Shown: piece after piece, positions 25,265 to 34,122 of the stretch
Numbering within the stretch: the stretch's first letter is position 1
How the letters are laid out: each line of letters starts with the position of its first letter
Origin: Marinobacter nauticus
GTDB lineage: Bacteria; Pseudomonadota; Gammaproteobacteria; Enterobacterales; Shewanellaceae
Assembly (NCBI RefSeq): GCF_019801015.1
Contig: NZ_JAHVJZ010000004.1
Location: 124,001-188,000 of the forward strand
Direction: 5' to 3'
DNA length: 64,000 bases
Notes under the pieces: generated by a model
What the model saw: only the letters and a program-made list of their open reading frames with translations
Database searches by the model: none
What the model was told of the DNA's origin: nothing
Made by a program: the position numbers and the translations under genes

Positions 25265-26188
25265 ATGCCCATCACCGGCCCACTAAGCGACAAGCTGACG
25301 TTGCGCATGCTGCGCTACTTCTACGTACTGTCCCAGACCCGCCATTTCGGTCAGGCCGCTGATCGCCTCAACATCACACCGTCGCCGCTCAGCAATCAGA
25401 TACGCGAGCTGGAATCTCTGCTGGGGGTCACCCTGTTTCAACGCAACTCCCGCAACGTGATACTGACCGAAGCCGGCCAGACCTTGCAGCAGGAGTGTGC
25501 GCACCTGTTTCAGGTGGTGGAACATGCCGTGCATAAGGTGCAACGCGTGGCGGAAGCCCATCGTGGTGTACTGAAACTGGGGTTGGTGAGCTCCGCCTTC
25601 TGGTCAGGGCTCGGGCAGCATCTGGATGCGTTTGGATGCCGGCATCCGGCCCACCAGATCGATCTGGTTGAAGCCAGCCCGGAAGCGCAAAAGCGCATGG
25701 TGATCGAGCATCAGATTGATATCGGACTGGTGCGTTTTGCTGACGCCATGAACATTCACCCTTTAAGCGCGCGCAAACTGACCGACGAATCCTTTGTAGT
25801 CGCGATGGCTCGCCACCATCCACTGAGCCAACACAGCCGGCTCAGTCTTGAAGCCCTGCGTGACTGTGAATTCAGCCTGTTCAACCGGCGCAATTCCGCG
25901 TCGGCGGACCTGTTTATCAGCGAGTGCAAAAAGCGCAACCTGGTGCCGAAGATCCTCAAAGAGTTTGTCGAGCCCAATACCCTGATGGCCTACGTCGCCC
26001 ACAGCAACAGCATCGCCATTGTGCCGTCGAGCTTTGCCAATCATCGTTGGGACAATATTCACTTTGTGCCGCTCAAAGAGGCGATCGGGGCCGGGCTGTA
26101 CGCCATCTACGACCGCAGCTCTCTGCCGCCAGCCGGACAGGACTTTATCGCCGAATTCAGCCACAGTACGGCAGCCTCGCCAGCCTGA
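25265..26188 (+). CDS. LysR-family regulator next to nucleoside genes
   Basis: The protein has 307 residues. The N-terminal helix-turn-helix is LRMLRYFYVLSQTRHFGQAADRLNITPSPLSNQIRELESLLGVTLFQRN, followed by a periplasmic-binding-protein-like effector domain. ATG 25265 follows GGAG by eight bases. It is divergent from the PNP-nupC pair, as XapR is from xapAB, so a purine nucleoside may be the co-inducer; this is inference from position. Confidence 0.87.
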   Translation: MPITGPLSDKLTLRMLRYFYVLSQTRHFGQAADRLNITPSPLSNQIRELESLLGVTLFQRNSRNVILTEAGQTLQQECAHLFQVVEHAVHKVQRVAEAHRGVLKLGLVSSAFWSGLGQHLDAFGCRHPAHQIDLVEASPEAQKRMVIEHQIDIGLVRFADAMNIHPLSARKLTDESFVVAMARHHPLSQHSRLSLEALRDCEFSLFNRRNSASADLFISECKKRNLVPKILKEFVEPNTLMAYVAHSNSIAIVPSSFANHRWDNIHFVPLKEAIGAGLYAIYDRSSLPPAGQDFIAEFSHSTAASPA

Positions 26189-26198
26189 TTTGCGGGCA

Positions 26199-26226
26199 CA
26201 AAAAACGGCACCCGCCAGGTGCCGTT
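26199..26226 (-). terminator. terminator downstream of the second MarR gene
   Basis: AACGGCACC/GGTGCCGTT is followed on the minus strand by TTTTG. It lies 19 bases past the MarR stop codon and also 11 bases past the LysR stop. Confidence 0.8.
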
Positions 26227-26244
26227 CAGCCGTCGCAGGGTGGA

Positions 26245-26721
26245 CTAATGGGAGTCCTGCATCTGCCCAACCGTCAACATCGGCGCCGCATCCAGCTCTT
26301 CTGCGTCCATCATTGAGGCGATGCGTTCCACCGAAGAGAGCAGCAGACTCTGCTCCCACTCCTCCAGTGCGTGGTAGCGCTGGATAAAATGCTCCTGCAG
26401 TGGCTGCGGGGCGGCCGACAACAGGTGCTGGCCCTGTTCACTCAGTGACAGATGCACCCGGCGTTTGTCCACATCATCGCGGATGCGCTTTACCAGCCCC
26501 CGGGCTTCCAGGCGATCGATGATCGAGGTGACCGTAGCCGGGCTCAGGTTCACTTCCGCCGCTACCTGCCGGGCAATGGGACCATCCAGCTGGCCGATCT
26601 TCTGCATCACCACCAGTTGTGGCCCGGTCAGGCCCGATTCCTTATTCAGCTTGCGGCTGTGCAGATCAATAGCGCGTATCACCTTACGCAGCGAGATCAG
26701 CAGTTGCTCGTGTTTGTCCAT
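26245..26721 (-). CDS. MarR-family transcriptional regulator
   Basis: The protein has 158 residues, beginning MDKHEQLLISLRKVIRAIDLHS. Winged helix: GLTGPQLVVMQKIGQLDGPIARQVAAEVNLSPATVTSIIDRLEARGLVKRI, wing DDVDKRRVHLSLSEQG. The ATG at 26721 has GGAG eight bases upstream; a longer open frame upstream lacks family features. Target genes are not evident, but the divergent-side small ORF and the acetyl-beta-lysine operon lie nearby. MarR proteins of this type in other bacteria can control osmolyte genes; no site was found to support that here. Confidence 0.88.
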   Translation of the reverse strand: MDKHEQLLISLRKVIRAIDLHSRKLNKESGLTGPQLVVMQKIGQLDGPIARQVAAEVNLSPATVTSIIDRLEARGLVKRIRDDVDKRRVHLSLSEQGQHLLSAAPQPLQEHFIQRYHALEEWEQSLLLSSVERIASMMDAEELDAAPMLTVGQMQDSH

Positions 26722-26797
26722 ATTTGCTCCAGCAATGCCCGCGGCTACTGTAACAAAAATCACACCTTACGCCAGCTTCGGAAATGGTCTCTCGACG

Positions 26798-26887
26798 TCA
26801 GACCAGGGCACCCAGGCTGGCCAATGCAATAAAAAGCACCGTCATCACGCCGATCTCCCGCCAGCGGGAATGTTCCGTTTTTCGCAT
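26798..26887 (-). CDS. putative 29-residue single-pass membrane protein
   Basis: Very small ORF with an unusually strong ribosome site (AGGAGAGGAAGG directly before the ATG). The product has a charged N-terminus (MRKTEHSRWREIG) and one hydrophobic helix (VMTVLFIALASLGALV) up to the stop. Composition and layout fit a small inner-membrane protein. It lies 76 bases upstream of the MarR gene on the same strand. No homologue recognised; coding status is plausible but unproven. Confidence 0.5.
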   Translation of the reverse strand: MRKTEHSRWREIGVMTVLFIALASLGALV

Positions 26888-27207
26888 CCTTCCTCTCCTC
26901 TTTTCTCTTTCCTTCGTCAGGCCCGGGGCAAATGCATCGCCCTCTAATGAATAACAGGCGACCAAACCCCTCTTTAGTTTGATTACATTCGTTTTGAGCC
27001 CTAACAAAATTGCAAAGCCATGCGAACCAATCAAAGGCGCGCACAGCCACAAAACATAAAGATAGCGGCAATCGAGGTGTAAAGAAAGTCATCCACAGAT
27101 GTAAGCGGTTCGTTCCCTTCATTTGATCAATAGTTAAATAACGGGTTAGGATCGTTCGCCTTCTAACTATATTAGTGCTTTCACTCAAACCTAAGGTTGC
27201 TTAAATC
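26888..27207. other. AT-rich divergent region upstream of ablA
   Basis: These 320 bases contain no convincing gene and are clearly richer in A+T than their surroundings, especially 26950-27200. They probably hold the promoter of the acetyl-beta-lysine operon on the plus strand (a TATATT element lies near 27168) and the promoter of the small ORF on the minus strand. I see no clear operator. Confidence 0.5.
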
Positions 27208-28410
27208 ATGTCCTCCCCCCTGGCTCCGGTTGCTGCTGAACCTCAGTCCACTCAGTCCATTCCTCTTAAGCTGGTCGAAACCCAACCCGCTGAATCGTTT
27301 CACTTCGACAGCCACGAAGCGTTGATGGCTTTCGATGTGGCGCAACGTCCCTGGCGCGAAACTTTGGCCAAGTCCTTTCAGACCGACAAGGATTTGGCCA
27401 AGGTGCTGCACGGTGTCCGCCCGGTTGAGGACGAGGTTTACAAGGTGATCGCCGCACGAGTCACCCCGTACGTTGCCCAGTTGATGGACAAAGATGACCC
27501 CAACTGCCCCATCCGCATCCAGTACGTGCCGGAACAGGATGAGATGCATGTCGCGCCCCATGAGATGGGCGACCAGCTGGCGGAAGATGACATGATGCCG
27601 GAGGGCACTTCACTGGTTCACCGCTACCCCAATCGGGTGCTGTTTCTGGTGCACAACATCTGCGGCGCGTACTGTCGCCACTGCACCCGCAAGCGCATGG
27701 TGTCAGACCCGCTGAACGTGATTGATATGGCCCGCATTCGCCGCTCTGTGGAGTATCTTCGCGACCACCCGGAAGTGCAGGATGTGTTGCTGTCCGGTGG
27801 CGACCCGCTGCTGCTGACCGACAGCAAGCTGGACGAAATCCTGTCGATGATCCGCGAAGCCCGGCCGGACCTGAAGATCCTGCGCATCGGCAGCCGTCTG
27901 CTGGCCCAGCTGCCGACCCGGGTCACCCCGGAGCTGGTGGATGTGCTGGTGAAAAACCGCGTCACCCTGATCAATACCCAGGTGAATCACCCCCGTGAGA
28001 TCACCCCGCTGTTCATCAAGCACACCGGCATGCTGCGCCGTGCCGGCATTATGCTGGGTAACCAGAGTGTCATGATCAAAGGAGTGAACGACGATGTCGA
28101 AGTGATGCGTGATCTGGTGATGGACCTGGTCTCCAACGGCATCCGCCCCTACTACGTCTACTCCATGGACCCGGCACCGGGTAACAGCAAATTTATGGTC
28201 AGCTACGACCGTATGCTGGCCATTTACCACGGCATCCGTGGCTGGGTATCCGGCCCCGCCATCCCCACCTTTATCGTCGATGGCATCGGGGGTCTGGGTA
28301 AGATGCCGGTGCAGCCGGAATACGTGAAGAAAGTGGAGAAAGACGGCGAAACCCGCCTGATGGCCACCAACTTTGAAGGCCGCACTGCCGACGTTTCCTA
28401 CCTGCTTTAA
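27208..28410 (+). CDS. ablA: lysine 2,3-aminomutase (KamA/AblA)
   Basis: Radical-SAM and PLP enzyme converting L-lysine to L-beta-lysine. The protein has 400 residues with the cluster motif C152-x3-C156-x2-C159 in ICGAYCRHCTRKRM, LLSGGDPLLL near 195, and the PLP-Lys region VDGIGGLGKMPVQPEY near 360. The Asp in YSMDP and the Asp in FIVDGI sit where clostridial LAM binds the lysine side chain. EpmB is a shorter relative that lacks these neighbours. It heads an operon whose last gene is an AblB acetyltransferase, so the product is N-epsilon-acetyl-beta-lysine, a compatible solute. Confidence 0.9.
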   Translation: MSSPLAPVAAEPQSTQSIPLKLVETQPAESFHFDSHEALMAFDVAQRPWRETLAKSFQTDKDLAKVLHGVRPVEDEVYKVIAARVTPYVAQLMDKDDPNCPIRIQYVPEQDEMHVAPHEMGDQLAEDDMMPEGTSLVHRYPNRVLFLVHNICGAYCRHCTRKRMVSDPLNVIDMARIRRSVEYLRDHPEVQDVLLSGGDPLLLTDSKLDEILSMIREARPDLKILRIGSRLLAQLPTRVTPELVDVLVKNRVTLINTQVNHPREITPLFIKHTGMLRRAGIMLGNQSVMIKGVNDDVEVMRDLVMDLVSNGIRPYYVYSMDPAPGNSKFMVSYDRMLAIYHGIRGWVSGPAIPTFIVDGIGGLGKMPVQPEYVKKVEKDGETRLMATNFEGRTADVSYLL

Positions 28411-28418
28411 GGCCCGCT

Positions 28419-29858
28419 ATGCATCCGCTGGATTACGCGCTGTTCGCAGGCTATCTGTTGGCCCTGATTGGCGTCGGTTATTACTTCTACCGACGCCATA
28501 ACGGTGGTGAGGATTTCTTCCTTGCGGGCCGCTCACTCGGGGCCCGCCATGTGGGCTTCTCCATTGCCGCCACCGACGTTGGCGGCGGCTTCTCAATCGG
28601 CCTGGCGGGGCTTGGATTTACCATGGGCCTGTCCGCCAGCTGGCTGCTGTTTACCGGGTTACTGGGTGCCTGGCTGGCGGCGGTCTGGATGATTCCGAAA
28701 GTCAAAACCCGGGAAGCCGCACACCGCTTCTTCACGTACCCCGACCTGCTTCGTCACCAATATGGCGGGCAGGTTGCCATGGTGGCCGCGGTGATCTCCG
28801 CGGTCGGCTACCTGGGATTTACCGCCGCGCAACTGTTGGCGGGGGCCAAGCTGGCGGCCCATACCCTGGTGCCTGACGACTTCAGTACGGTTGACCCTTT
28901 GACTCTGGCGCTCTGGCTGATTGGCGGTGCCACCATTCTGTACACCGCCTTTGGCGGACTCAAAGCGGTGATCTACACCGACAGCGTGCAGTGGCTGATT
29001 CTGCTGCTTGGCCTGGGCGGACTGGCGCTGCCCTTTGCCCTCCATGAAATTGGTGGCGTCAGTGCCCTTGTGGCCGCCCTGCCCGCTGCACACTGGTCCC
29101 TCACAGAACTGAGCCTGGCCACCGCCCTGAACTGGCTGATCACCATTACCCCCATCTGGCTGGTCGCAATGACGTTGTATCAACGGATCTACGCCTGCAA
29201 AGACACCCGGACGGCCCAGCGCGCCTGGTATCTGGCGGGCTTCCTGGAGTACCCGCTGATGGCGTTCTCCGGCGTATTGCTGGGAATGTGCGCGCGGGTG
29301 TTGTTGCCGGAAGCGGATGCCGAGAGTGCGGTGCCGATGATGATCCGCGACATTCTTCCGCTGGGACTGACCGGCATTGTGATTGCCGCCTACTTCTCCG
29401 CCATCATGTCCACCGCCGACAGTTGCCTGATGGCCAGCTCCGGTAATCTGCTGAATGATCTGCTGCGGGTCCGCGATGACTCTCCCCGGGCTGTCAGGCT
29501 CTCCATGCTGTTCACCCTTGGGCTGGGTCTGACGGCGATTTTGCTGGCGGCCAAGGCCACCTCAGTGCTGGACGCCATCCTGATGGCGTACGGACTGATG
29601 GTGTCAGGACTGGTCGCCCCGACACTGGCTTGCCTGTTCTGGCCTCAGGTCCGATCCGGTGCCGCCCTGACTTCCATGCTGACCGGCAGCCTGATCGTCA
29701 CACTGCTGGCTTTACAGATACTGCCCCTGCCTGACGCCCTGCAAAACTGGGGACTGGACCCCAGCGTTTACGGCCTGAGCGCCTCACTACTGACCCTGGC
29801 CCTGTGCCACTGGCTCACGCTTTTCCGTTCCCCCGACACCATGAAGGCCACCCAATGA
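28419..29858 (+). CDS. sodium:solute symporter (SSS family) of the abl operon
   Basis: The protein has 479 residues and about 13 membrane helices, with SSS features FFLAGRSLGARHVGFSIAATDVGGGFSIG near residue 30, TAFGGLKAVIYTDSVQWLILLLGLGGL near 172, and AAYFSAIMSTADSCLMASSGNLLNDLL near 325. It sits eight bases after ablA and overlaps ablB by ATGA, so its substrate is probably related to the pathway: lysine, beta-lysine or the acetylated osmolyte itself. The substrate is inferred from position only. Confidence 0.88.
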   Translation: MHPLDYALFAGYLLALIGVGYYFYRRHNGGEDFFLAGRSLGARHVGFSIAATDVGGGFSIGLAGLGFTMGLSASWLLFTGLLGAWLAAVWMIPKVKTREAAHRFFTYPDLLRHQYGGQVAMVAAVISAVGYLGFTAAQLLAGAKLAAHTLVPDDFSTVDPLTLALWLIGGATILYTAFGGLKAVIYTDSVQWLILLLGLGGLALPFALHEIGGVSALVAALPAAHWSLTELSLATALNWLITITPIWLVAMTLYQRIYACKDTRTAQRAWYLAGFLEYPLMAFSGVLLGMCARVLLPEADAESAVPMMIRDILPLGLTGIVIAAYFSAIMSTADSCLMASSGNLLNDLLRVRDDSPRAVRLSMLFTLGLGLTAILLAAKATSVLDAILMAYGLMVSGLVAPTLACLFWPQVRSGAALTSMLTGSLIVTLLALQILPLPDALQNWGLDPSVYGLSASLLTLALCHWLTLFRSPDTMKATQ

Positions 29859-30736
29859 ACTCGTTACTCGCCAGCCTGACCGACACCCCGCAGCCGGCTT
29901 TTCAGTTTGACCAGGTGGAGCAACGCGCCGGGGCGACCCTGCAACACGGCCCCAACAATGACCGGGTGTATCTGATGTCACTGGGCCAGGCAGACCCGGT
30001 GGAGGTGCTCTGCGAAGTCCACCACCTGGCGGACCAACACGGTTACGGAAAAATTTTTGCCAAGCTGCCTCACAACCGTGCGGAGCCGTTCCTGAAGCAG
30101 GGATACCAGGTAGAGGCGCGTATCCCCGGCTTTTACCCGAATGCGGATGCCCTTTTTCTCGGCCACTACCCGGACCCTGACCGGGCCAGGCTGAGTCAAC
30201 CTGAAATGCTGACCTCGGTGTTGCGGCAGGCGACGCGGGCACTGACTGCCGTTCCCGACAGCGCACCGAGTCCAGCCATCCGTCGCTTGGATGAGCAGGA
30301 TGTCGAGGCCATGGCAAAGCTGTATGCCCGGGTGTTCCCCAGTTACCCCTTCCCCATCACCGATCCCGGCTTTTTGCTGGAAACGCTGGCGGACAACGTG
30401 GCCTATTTCGGCGTGGAGCAACAGGGCCAATTGGTGGCACTGGCGTCAGCAGAACAGTGCTTCCGCAGCGGCACAGTAGAGATGACCGATTTTGCCACCG
30501 CAGCCGAAGCCCGTGGCCAGGGCTGGGCGCAGCACCTGCTGGCCCGAATGGAGCAGGCCATGACCGAGCAGGGCCATCGCGTAGCCTACACCATCGCCCG
30601 GGCAGTATCGGTGGGCATGAACCGCACCTTCGCCCGGGCCGGTTACCAGATGGCCGGAACGCTCAACAACAACACCCAGATCAGCGGTCAGATCGAGTCA
30701 ATGAACGTCTGGTACAAGTCCCTGGCCGGCAACTGA
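29855..30736 (+). CDS. ablB: beta-lysine N-epsilon-acetyltransferase
   Basis: The protein has 293 residues with two parts. The N-terminal part (about 1-130) has the AblB-type segment HLADQHGYGKIFAKLPHNRAEPFLKQGYQVEARIPGFYPNADALFLGHY. The C-terminal GNAT domain has the acetyl-CoA loop EARGQGWAQHLLARME near residue 222 and NRTFARAGYQMAGTLNNNTQI near 257. It acetylates the epsilon-amino group of beta-lysine. The start ATG overlaps the symporter stop. Together with ablA it forms the known two-enzyme osmolyte route first described in methanogens. Confidence 0.88.
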   Translation: MNSLLASLTDTPQPAFQFDQVEQRAGATLQHGPNNDRVYLMSLGQADPVEVLCEVHHLADQHGYGKIFAKLPHNRAEPFLKQGYQVEARIPGFYPNADALFLGHYPDPDRARLSQPEMLTSVLRQATRALTAVPDSAPSPAIRRLDEQDVEAMAKLYARVFPSYPFPITDPGFLLETLADNVAYFGVEQQGQLVALASAEQCFRSGTVEMTDFATAAEARGQGWAQHLLARMEQAMTEQGHRVAYTIARAVSVGMNRTFARAGYQMAGTLNNNTQISGQIESMNVWYKSLAGN

Positions 30737-31092
30737 CTCTGGCCAGGATGCGTAAACCTGATCTTTCCCCCTGAGCGGCTGCAACGCTCTCAGGGGGCGG
30801 AATTTGAGCACTCTGATGAAGAGAAGCCGCGTTATTCGTGATCAGGATCAAGCTTTATGCATTTAATTCGTCAGTGGATATACCGTCAGATAGAGGCACA
30901 ATGTGCGCACATACCCGCAACATGACCTCATATTCCCCAACACCTACCCCATAAGTCGTAGAACTTCCCCAAGGTTAAAGTGAACAAAATTCGCTCACGC
31001 GAGTGCAAATGATATTGATTCTTGTTTGGTTTCACCTATCATTTGTGGCCATATTGTTGCCACCTTGTATTGGACACTTTGGGAAACTGACC
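30737..31092. other. intergenic region before the DUF4856/imelysin operon
   Basis: A stem-loop (CCCCCTGAG/CTCAGGGGG, 30767-30797) follows ablB and may terminate it, though no T run follows. The second half is more AT-rich and carries a Fur-box-like sequence (listed separately). No gene seen; a short in-frame extension of the next ORF lacks signal-peptide character. Confidence 0.5.
31004..31022. promoter_or_regulatory. Fur-box-like sequence
   Basis: GCAAATGATATTGATTCTT matches 13 of 19 positions of the Fur consensus GATAATGATAATCATTATC. It lies 71 bases upstream of the first start codon of an operon with imelysin and TonB-receptor genes, families often iron-regulated. Confidence 0.5.
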
Positions 31093-32796
31093 ATGGAATT
31101 GAAAAAGACGCTGATCGCCTCTGCCATCCTCTCCACCATGCTGAGTGCATGCGGCGGAAGCTCAGACTCTGGCTCCACCCCGACCAACAGCGCACCGACC
31201 GACATCACCCTCTCCAGCGCCAGCGTTGATGAGAACAGCGCGGGCGCCACCATTGGTCAGCTCAGCGCATCCGATGCCGACAGTGGCGACAGCTTCACCT
31301 TCAGCACTGCTGACGACCGCTTTGTTATCAGCGGCAACGAGCTGTCCCTGGCCGAGGGCGTCGCCCTCAACTTTGAGTCCGAAAGCAGCACCCAGGTGGC
31401 CGTCACCGTCACTGACAGCGCCAACAACAGCTTCAGCAAGACCCTGACCATCAACGTCAACGACCTGCTGGACTACTACAACTTCGACAGCCGCTTTGGT
31501 GACGGTACCAGCGTCAGCTACAGCGGCCAGACCGCCCGCCACGTCCTGATCGCCGAACTGAACGACTACATCGCCAACGAACTTCAGGGCGAGCTGGAAG
31601 GCGGCACCCTGACCAGCAAGGCGGACGTCGTGGCCAAGCTGAAAAGCTTCTACATCATGACCGAGGCCTACTACGACGAAGTGGCAGACCTGTTCCCCGT
31701 CGACTTTATGGATGGCACCAAGCAAACCGTATTGCGTGACCTCTCCTCCTCTCACAAAGACCTTTCCGGCAAGATCGCCGGCAACGACGCCACGGGTCAG
31801 CACAAACTGTGGAACGATGGCGAGTTCGCTGGCTGGGGCGCGACCGGCTCCACCACCCCGGAGCAGCTGGTTTACACCTACTTCGACATGCTGGGTGACC
31901 ACGCTCAGACCTACCTGGATGGTGGCATTCGTCAGGATCTGAACGGCGACACCATCACCAGCATCTACCTGACCACTGACGGCCGTGATCTCAAGCAACT
32001 GATTCAGAAGTTCCTGCTGATGGCGGTGGCCTACTCCCAGGGTGCGGACGACTACCTGGATTCCGACCTGGAAGGCAAAGGCCTGAACTCCGACAACGTC
32101 GAAAACAAAGACGGCAAGGGCTACACCGCCCTGGAGCACACCTACGACGAGGGCTTTGGCTACTTCGGCGCGGCCCGTGACTACATGGACTACAGCGTCG
32201 ATGAGCTGTCCTCCAAAGGTGGCCGTGACGACTGGCAGGGCAAGCACGACACCGACGGTGACGGCAGCATCGACCTGAAGAGCGAGTACAACTTTGGTCA
32301 GTCCATCAACGCCGCCAAACGTGACCGCGGTGCATCCGTGGCCACCGACTTCCACGGCAGCGCCATCAACGCCTTCCTGCAGGGTCGCCAGATCATCACC
32401 GACGCCGAAGGCAACCTGACCGAAGCGGAACTGACCGCTCTGAAGGCCCAGGTGGCGATCGCGGTTGAGTCCTGGGAGATGGCCATCGTGGCCACCGTGG
32501 TGCACTACATCAACGACACCCACGCCGACCTGGCCACCCTGACCGCCGGCAGCGCTGAGTTCAGCTACAGCGATCTGGCGAAGCACTGGTCTGAGATGAA
32601 AGGTTTTGCGCTGGGTCTGCAGTTCAACCCCACCATGGCCCTGACCGACGCGCAGTTCGAGCAACTGCACGCTCTGATGGGCGACATGCCGGTCATTGAT
32701 GGCGACATCGCCGGTTACCAGGCGGAGCTGATTCAGGCCCGTGACCTCCTTGCCGACGCATACGGCATCCACGCCGACAACGCCGCCAACTGGTAA
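31093..32796 (+). CDS. DUF4856 lipoprotein with N-terminal cadherin-like domain
   Basis: The protein has 567 residues. It has a lipoprotein signal with lipobox LSAC and a Gly/Ser-rich linker, then a cadherin-like fold (APTDITLSSASVDENSAGATIGQLSASDAD through VAVTVTDSANNSFSKTLTINV, about residues 38-120). A large helical DUF4856-like domain follows with YYNFDSRFGD, ALEHTYDEGFGYFGAARDY and an acidic DTDGDGSIDL loop typical of calcium binding. It is expected at the outer membrane or surface. The ATG at 31093 was chosen for the signal peptide. It is first in an operon with an imelysin protein and a FecA-like receptor, so a role in metal acquisition is likely but unproven. Confidence 0.82.
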   Translation: MELKKTLIASAILSTMLSACGGSSDSGSTPTNSAPTDITLSSASVDENSAGATIGQLSASDADSGDSFTFSTADDRFVISGNELSLAEGVALNFESESSTQVAVTVTDSANNSFSKTLTINVNDLLDYYNFDSRFGDGTSVSYSGQTARHVLIAELNDYIANELQGELEGGTLTSKADVVAKLKSFYIMTEAYYDEVADLFPVDFMDGTKQTVLRDLSSSHKDLSGKIAGNDATGQHKLWNDGEFAGWGATGSTTPEQLVYTYFDMLGDHAQTYLDGGIRQDLNGDTITSIYLTTDGRDLKQLIQKFLLMAVAYSQGADDYLDSDLEGKGLNSDNVENKDGKGYTALEHTYDEGFGYFGAARDYMDYSVDELSSKGGRDDWQGKHDTDGDGSIDLKSEYNFGQSINAAKRDRGASVATDFHGSAINAFLQGRQIITDAEGNLTEAELTALKAQVAIAVESWEMAIVATVVHYINDTHADLATLTAGSAEFSYSDLAKHWSEMKGFALGLQFNPTMALTDAQFEQLHALMGDMPVIDGDIAGYQAELIQARDLLADAYGIHADNAANW

Positions 32797-32820
32797 AGGC
32801 CCTTGCGCTGTCCGCAATCA

Positions 32821-32851
32821 AAAAGCTTGGGCCCGTTGGGTCCGGGCTTTT
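32821..32851 (+). terminator. intra-operon terminator-like hairpin
   Basis: AAAAGCTTGGGCCC pairs with GGGTCCGGGCTTTT (with G-U pairs) around a 3-base loop, between the DUF4856 and imelysin genes. It probably reduces read-through into the downstream genes. Confidence 0.75.
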
Positions 32852-32874
32852 GTTGCAAATAAAGGAATGTGAGC

Positions 32875-34122
32875 ATGTTGAATAAAAAAAATGCCCGACC
32901 ACTGCAATTGGCGACCGCACTGGCCGTGAGCCTGGCCCTCAGCGGCTGTGGCGAGAGCACCAGCGCCAGCCCGGGGCCGGATTACAACGGCGGTAACGGC
33001 GGCGGTGGTCCCACCCTCCCGGATACCTTTGACCAGGCCGCCCTGGTGGCCAATCTGGCCGACAATGTGATTGCCCCGACTTACGCCGAATTCGCTGAGC
33101 GGGCGGTGCGGCTGAACGAATCCGTGAGTGGCTACTGCACGGCCCTGACGTCAGCCGGTGACGCTGACGGCACCCGCAACGACGCGCAGCAGGCCTGGCG
33201 TGACACCATGGTGGTGTGGCAGCAGGCGGAAGTGATGCAGGTGGGCCCGCTGAAGGCCAACAACAGCAACCTTCGCAACAAGATCCACTCCTGGCCGGTA
33301 GTGAACCGCTGTGCCGTGGACCAGGACGTCGGCTATTTTGAAGCCGGCAACATCAATGGCGCCCCCTACGACATCGTCCTGCGCACCGAAACCCGCAAGG
33401 GTCTGGATGCGCTGGAGTACCTGTTGTTCAGCGCCAACCTCGACCACAGCTGCTCCTCCGATGCGACTGCGCCGGCTGGCTGGAACAGCCGCCCGGATGA
33501 TGAACGAATTCTGGCCCGTTGCCAGTTTGCCGCCGAAGTGGCCCGCGATCTGAACAGCAACGCCAATACCCTGGTAACCGAGTGGGCGGCCTTTGCCCCG
33601 TTGCTCAAAGCCGCAGGCCAGCCGGGCAGCGACTTTGCCGACATCCACGATGCGGTAAACGACCTCTCCGACGCCATGTTCTACATCGATTCGGTCACCA
33701 AGGACGGCAAGCTGGATACCCCGCTGCAGCAGTTCGCTGGCGCCTGTAATGGCCCGGATTGCGATGCGGTGCTGGAGTCGCCGCTGAGCCGCCACTCCAT
33801 CGAGAACATCGAAGCCAACCTGCGGGCCCTCAAGGCGATGTTTGACGGTCAGGGGAGCAACGAGACCGGCACCGGCTTTGACGATTACCTGATCGATGTG
33901 GGCAGCACCGATCTGGCGAACCAGATGGCCAGCGACATTGATACCGCCATCGCCACCAGCGCCGGTTACAGCGCCAGCCTGGCCGAGACCCTGAATGACA
34001 ATCCGGATCAGGTGCAGCAGACCCACGCCGAGATCAAAGCGATCACCGACCAGATGAAAGTGGACTTCATCAGCGCTCTGGCGCTGGAGCTGCCCTCCAC
34101 CTCCGCCGGAGACAACGACTGA
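32875..34122 (+). CDS. imelysin-family (IrpA-like) lipoprotein
   Basis: The protein has 415 residues with lipobox LSGCGES and a Gly-rich linker. The helical imelysin domain has two repeats; QAWRDTMVVWQQAEVMQVGPL near 95 and KIHSWPVVNRCAVDQDV near 125 are typical. The family's conserved GxHxxE metal-site motif appears as GLDALEYLLFS, so Asp stands in place of His. ATG 32875 is preferred over GTG 32869 because of the distance from AAAGGA. It overlaps the TonB-receptor gene by one base (TGATG). Imelysins are linked to iron or heme handling at the outer membrane or periplasm. Confidence 0.85.
   Translation: MLNKKNARPLQLATALAVSLALSGCGESTSASPGPDYNGGNGGGGPTLPDTFDQAALVANLADNVIAPTYAEFAERAVRLNESVSGYCTALTSAGDADGTRNDAQQAWRDTMVVWQQAEVMQVGPLKANNSNLRNKIHSWPVVNRCAVDQDVGYFEAGNINGAPYDIVLRTETRKGLDALEYLLFSANLDHSCSSDATAPAGWNSRPDDERILARCQFAAEVARDLNSNANTLVTEWAAFAPLLKAAGQPGSDFADIHDAVNDLSDAMFYIDSVTKDGKLDTPLQQFAGACNGPDCDAVLESPLSRHSIENIEANLRALKAMFDGQGSNETGTGFDDYLIDVGSTDLANQMASDIDTAIATSAGYSASLAETLNDNPDQVQQTHAEIKAITDQMKVDFISALALELPSTSAGDND

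Noticed and set aside
27208-28410. Identity as EpmB (EF-P lysine aminomutase)
   Set aside because: The protein is longer than EpmB, keeps substrate-binding Asp positions of free-lysine aminomutases, and sits with an AblB-type acetyltransferase.
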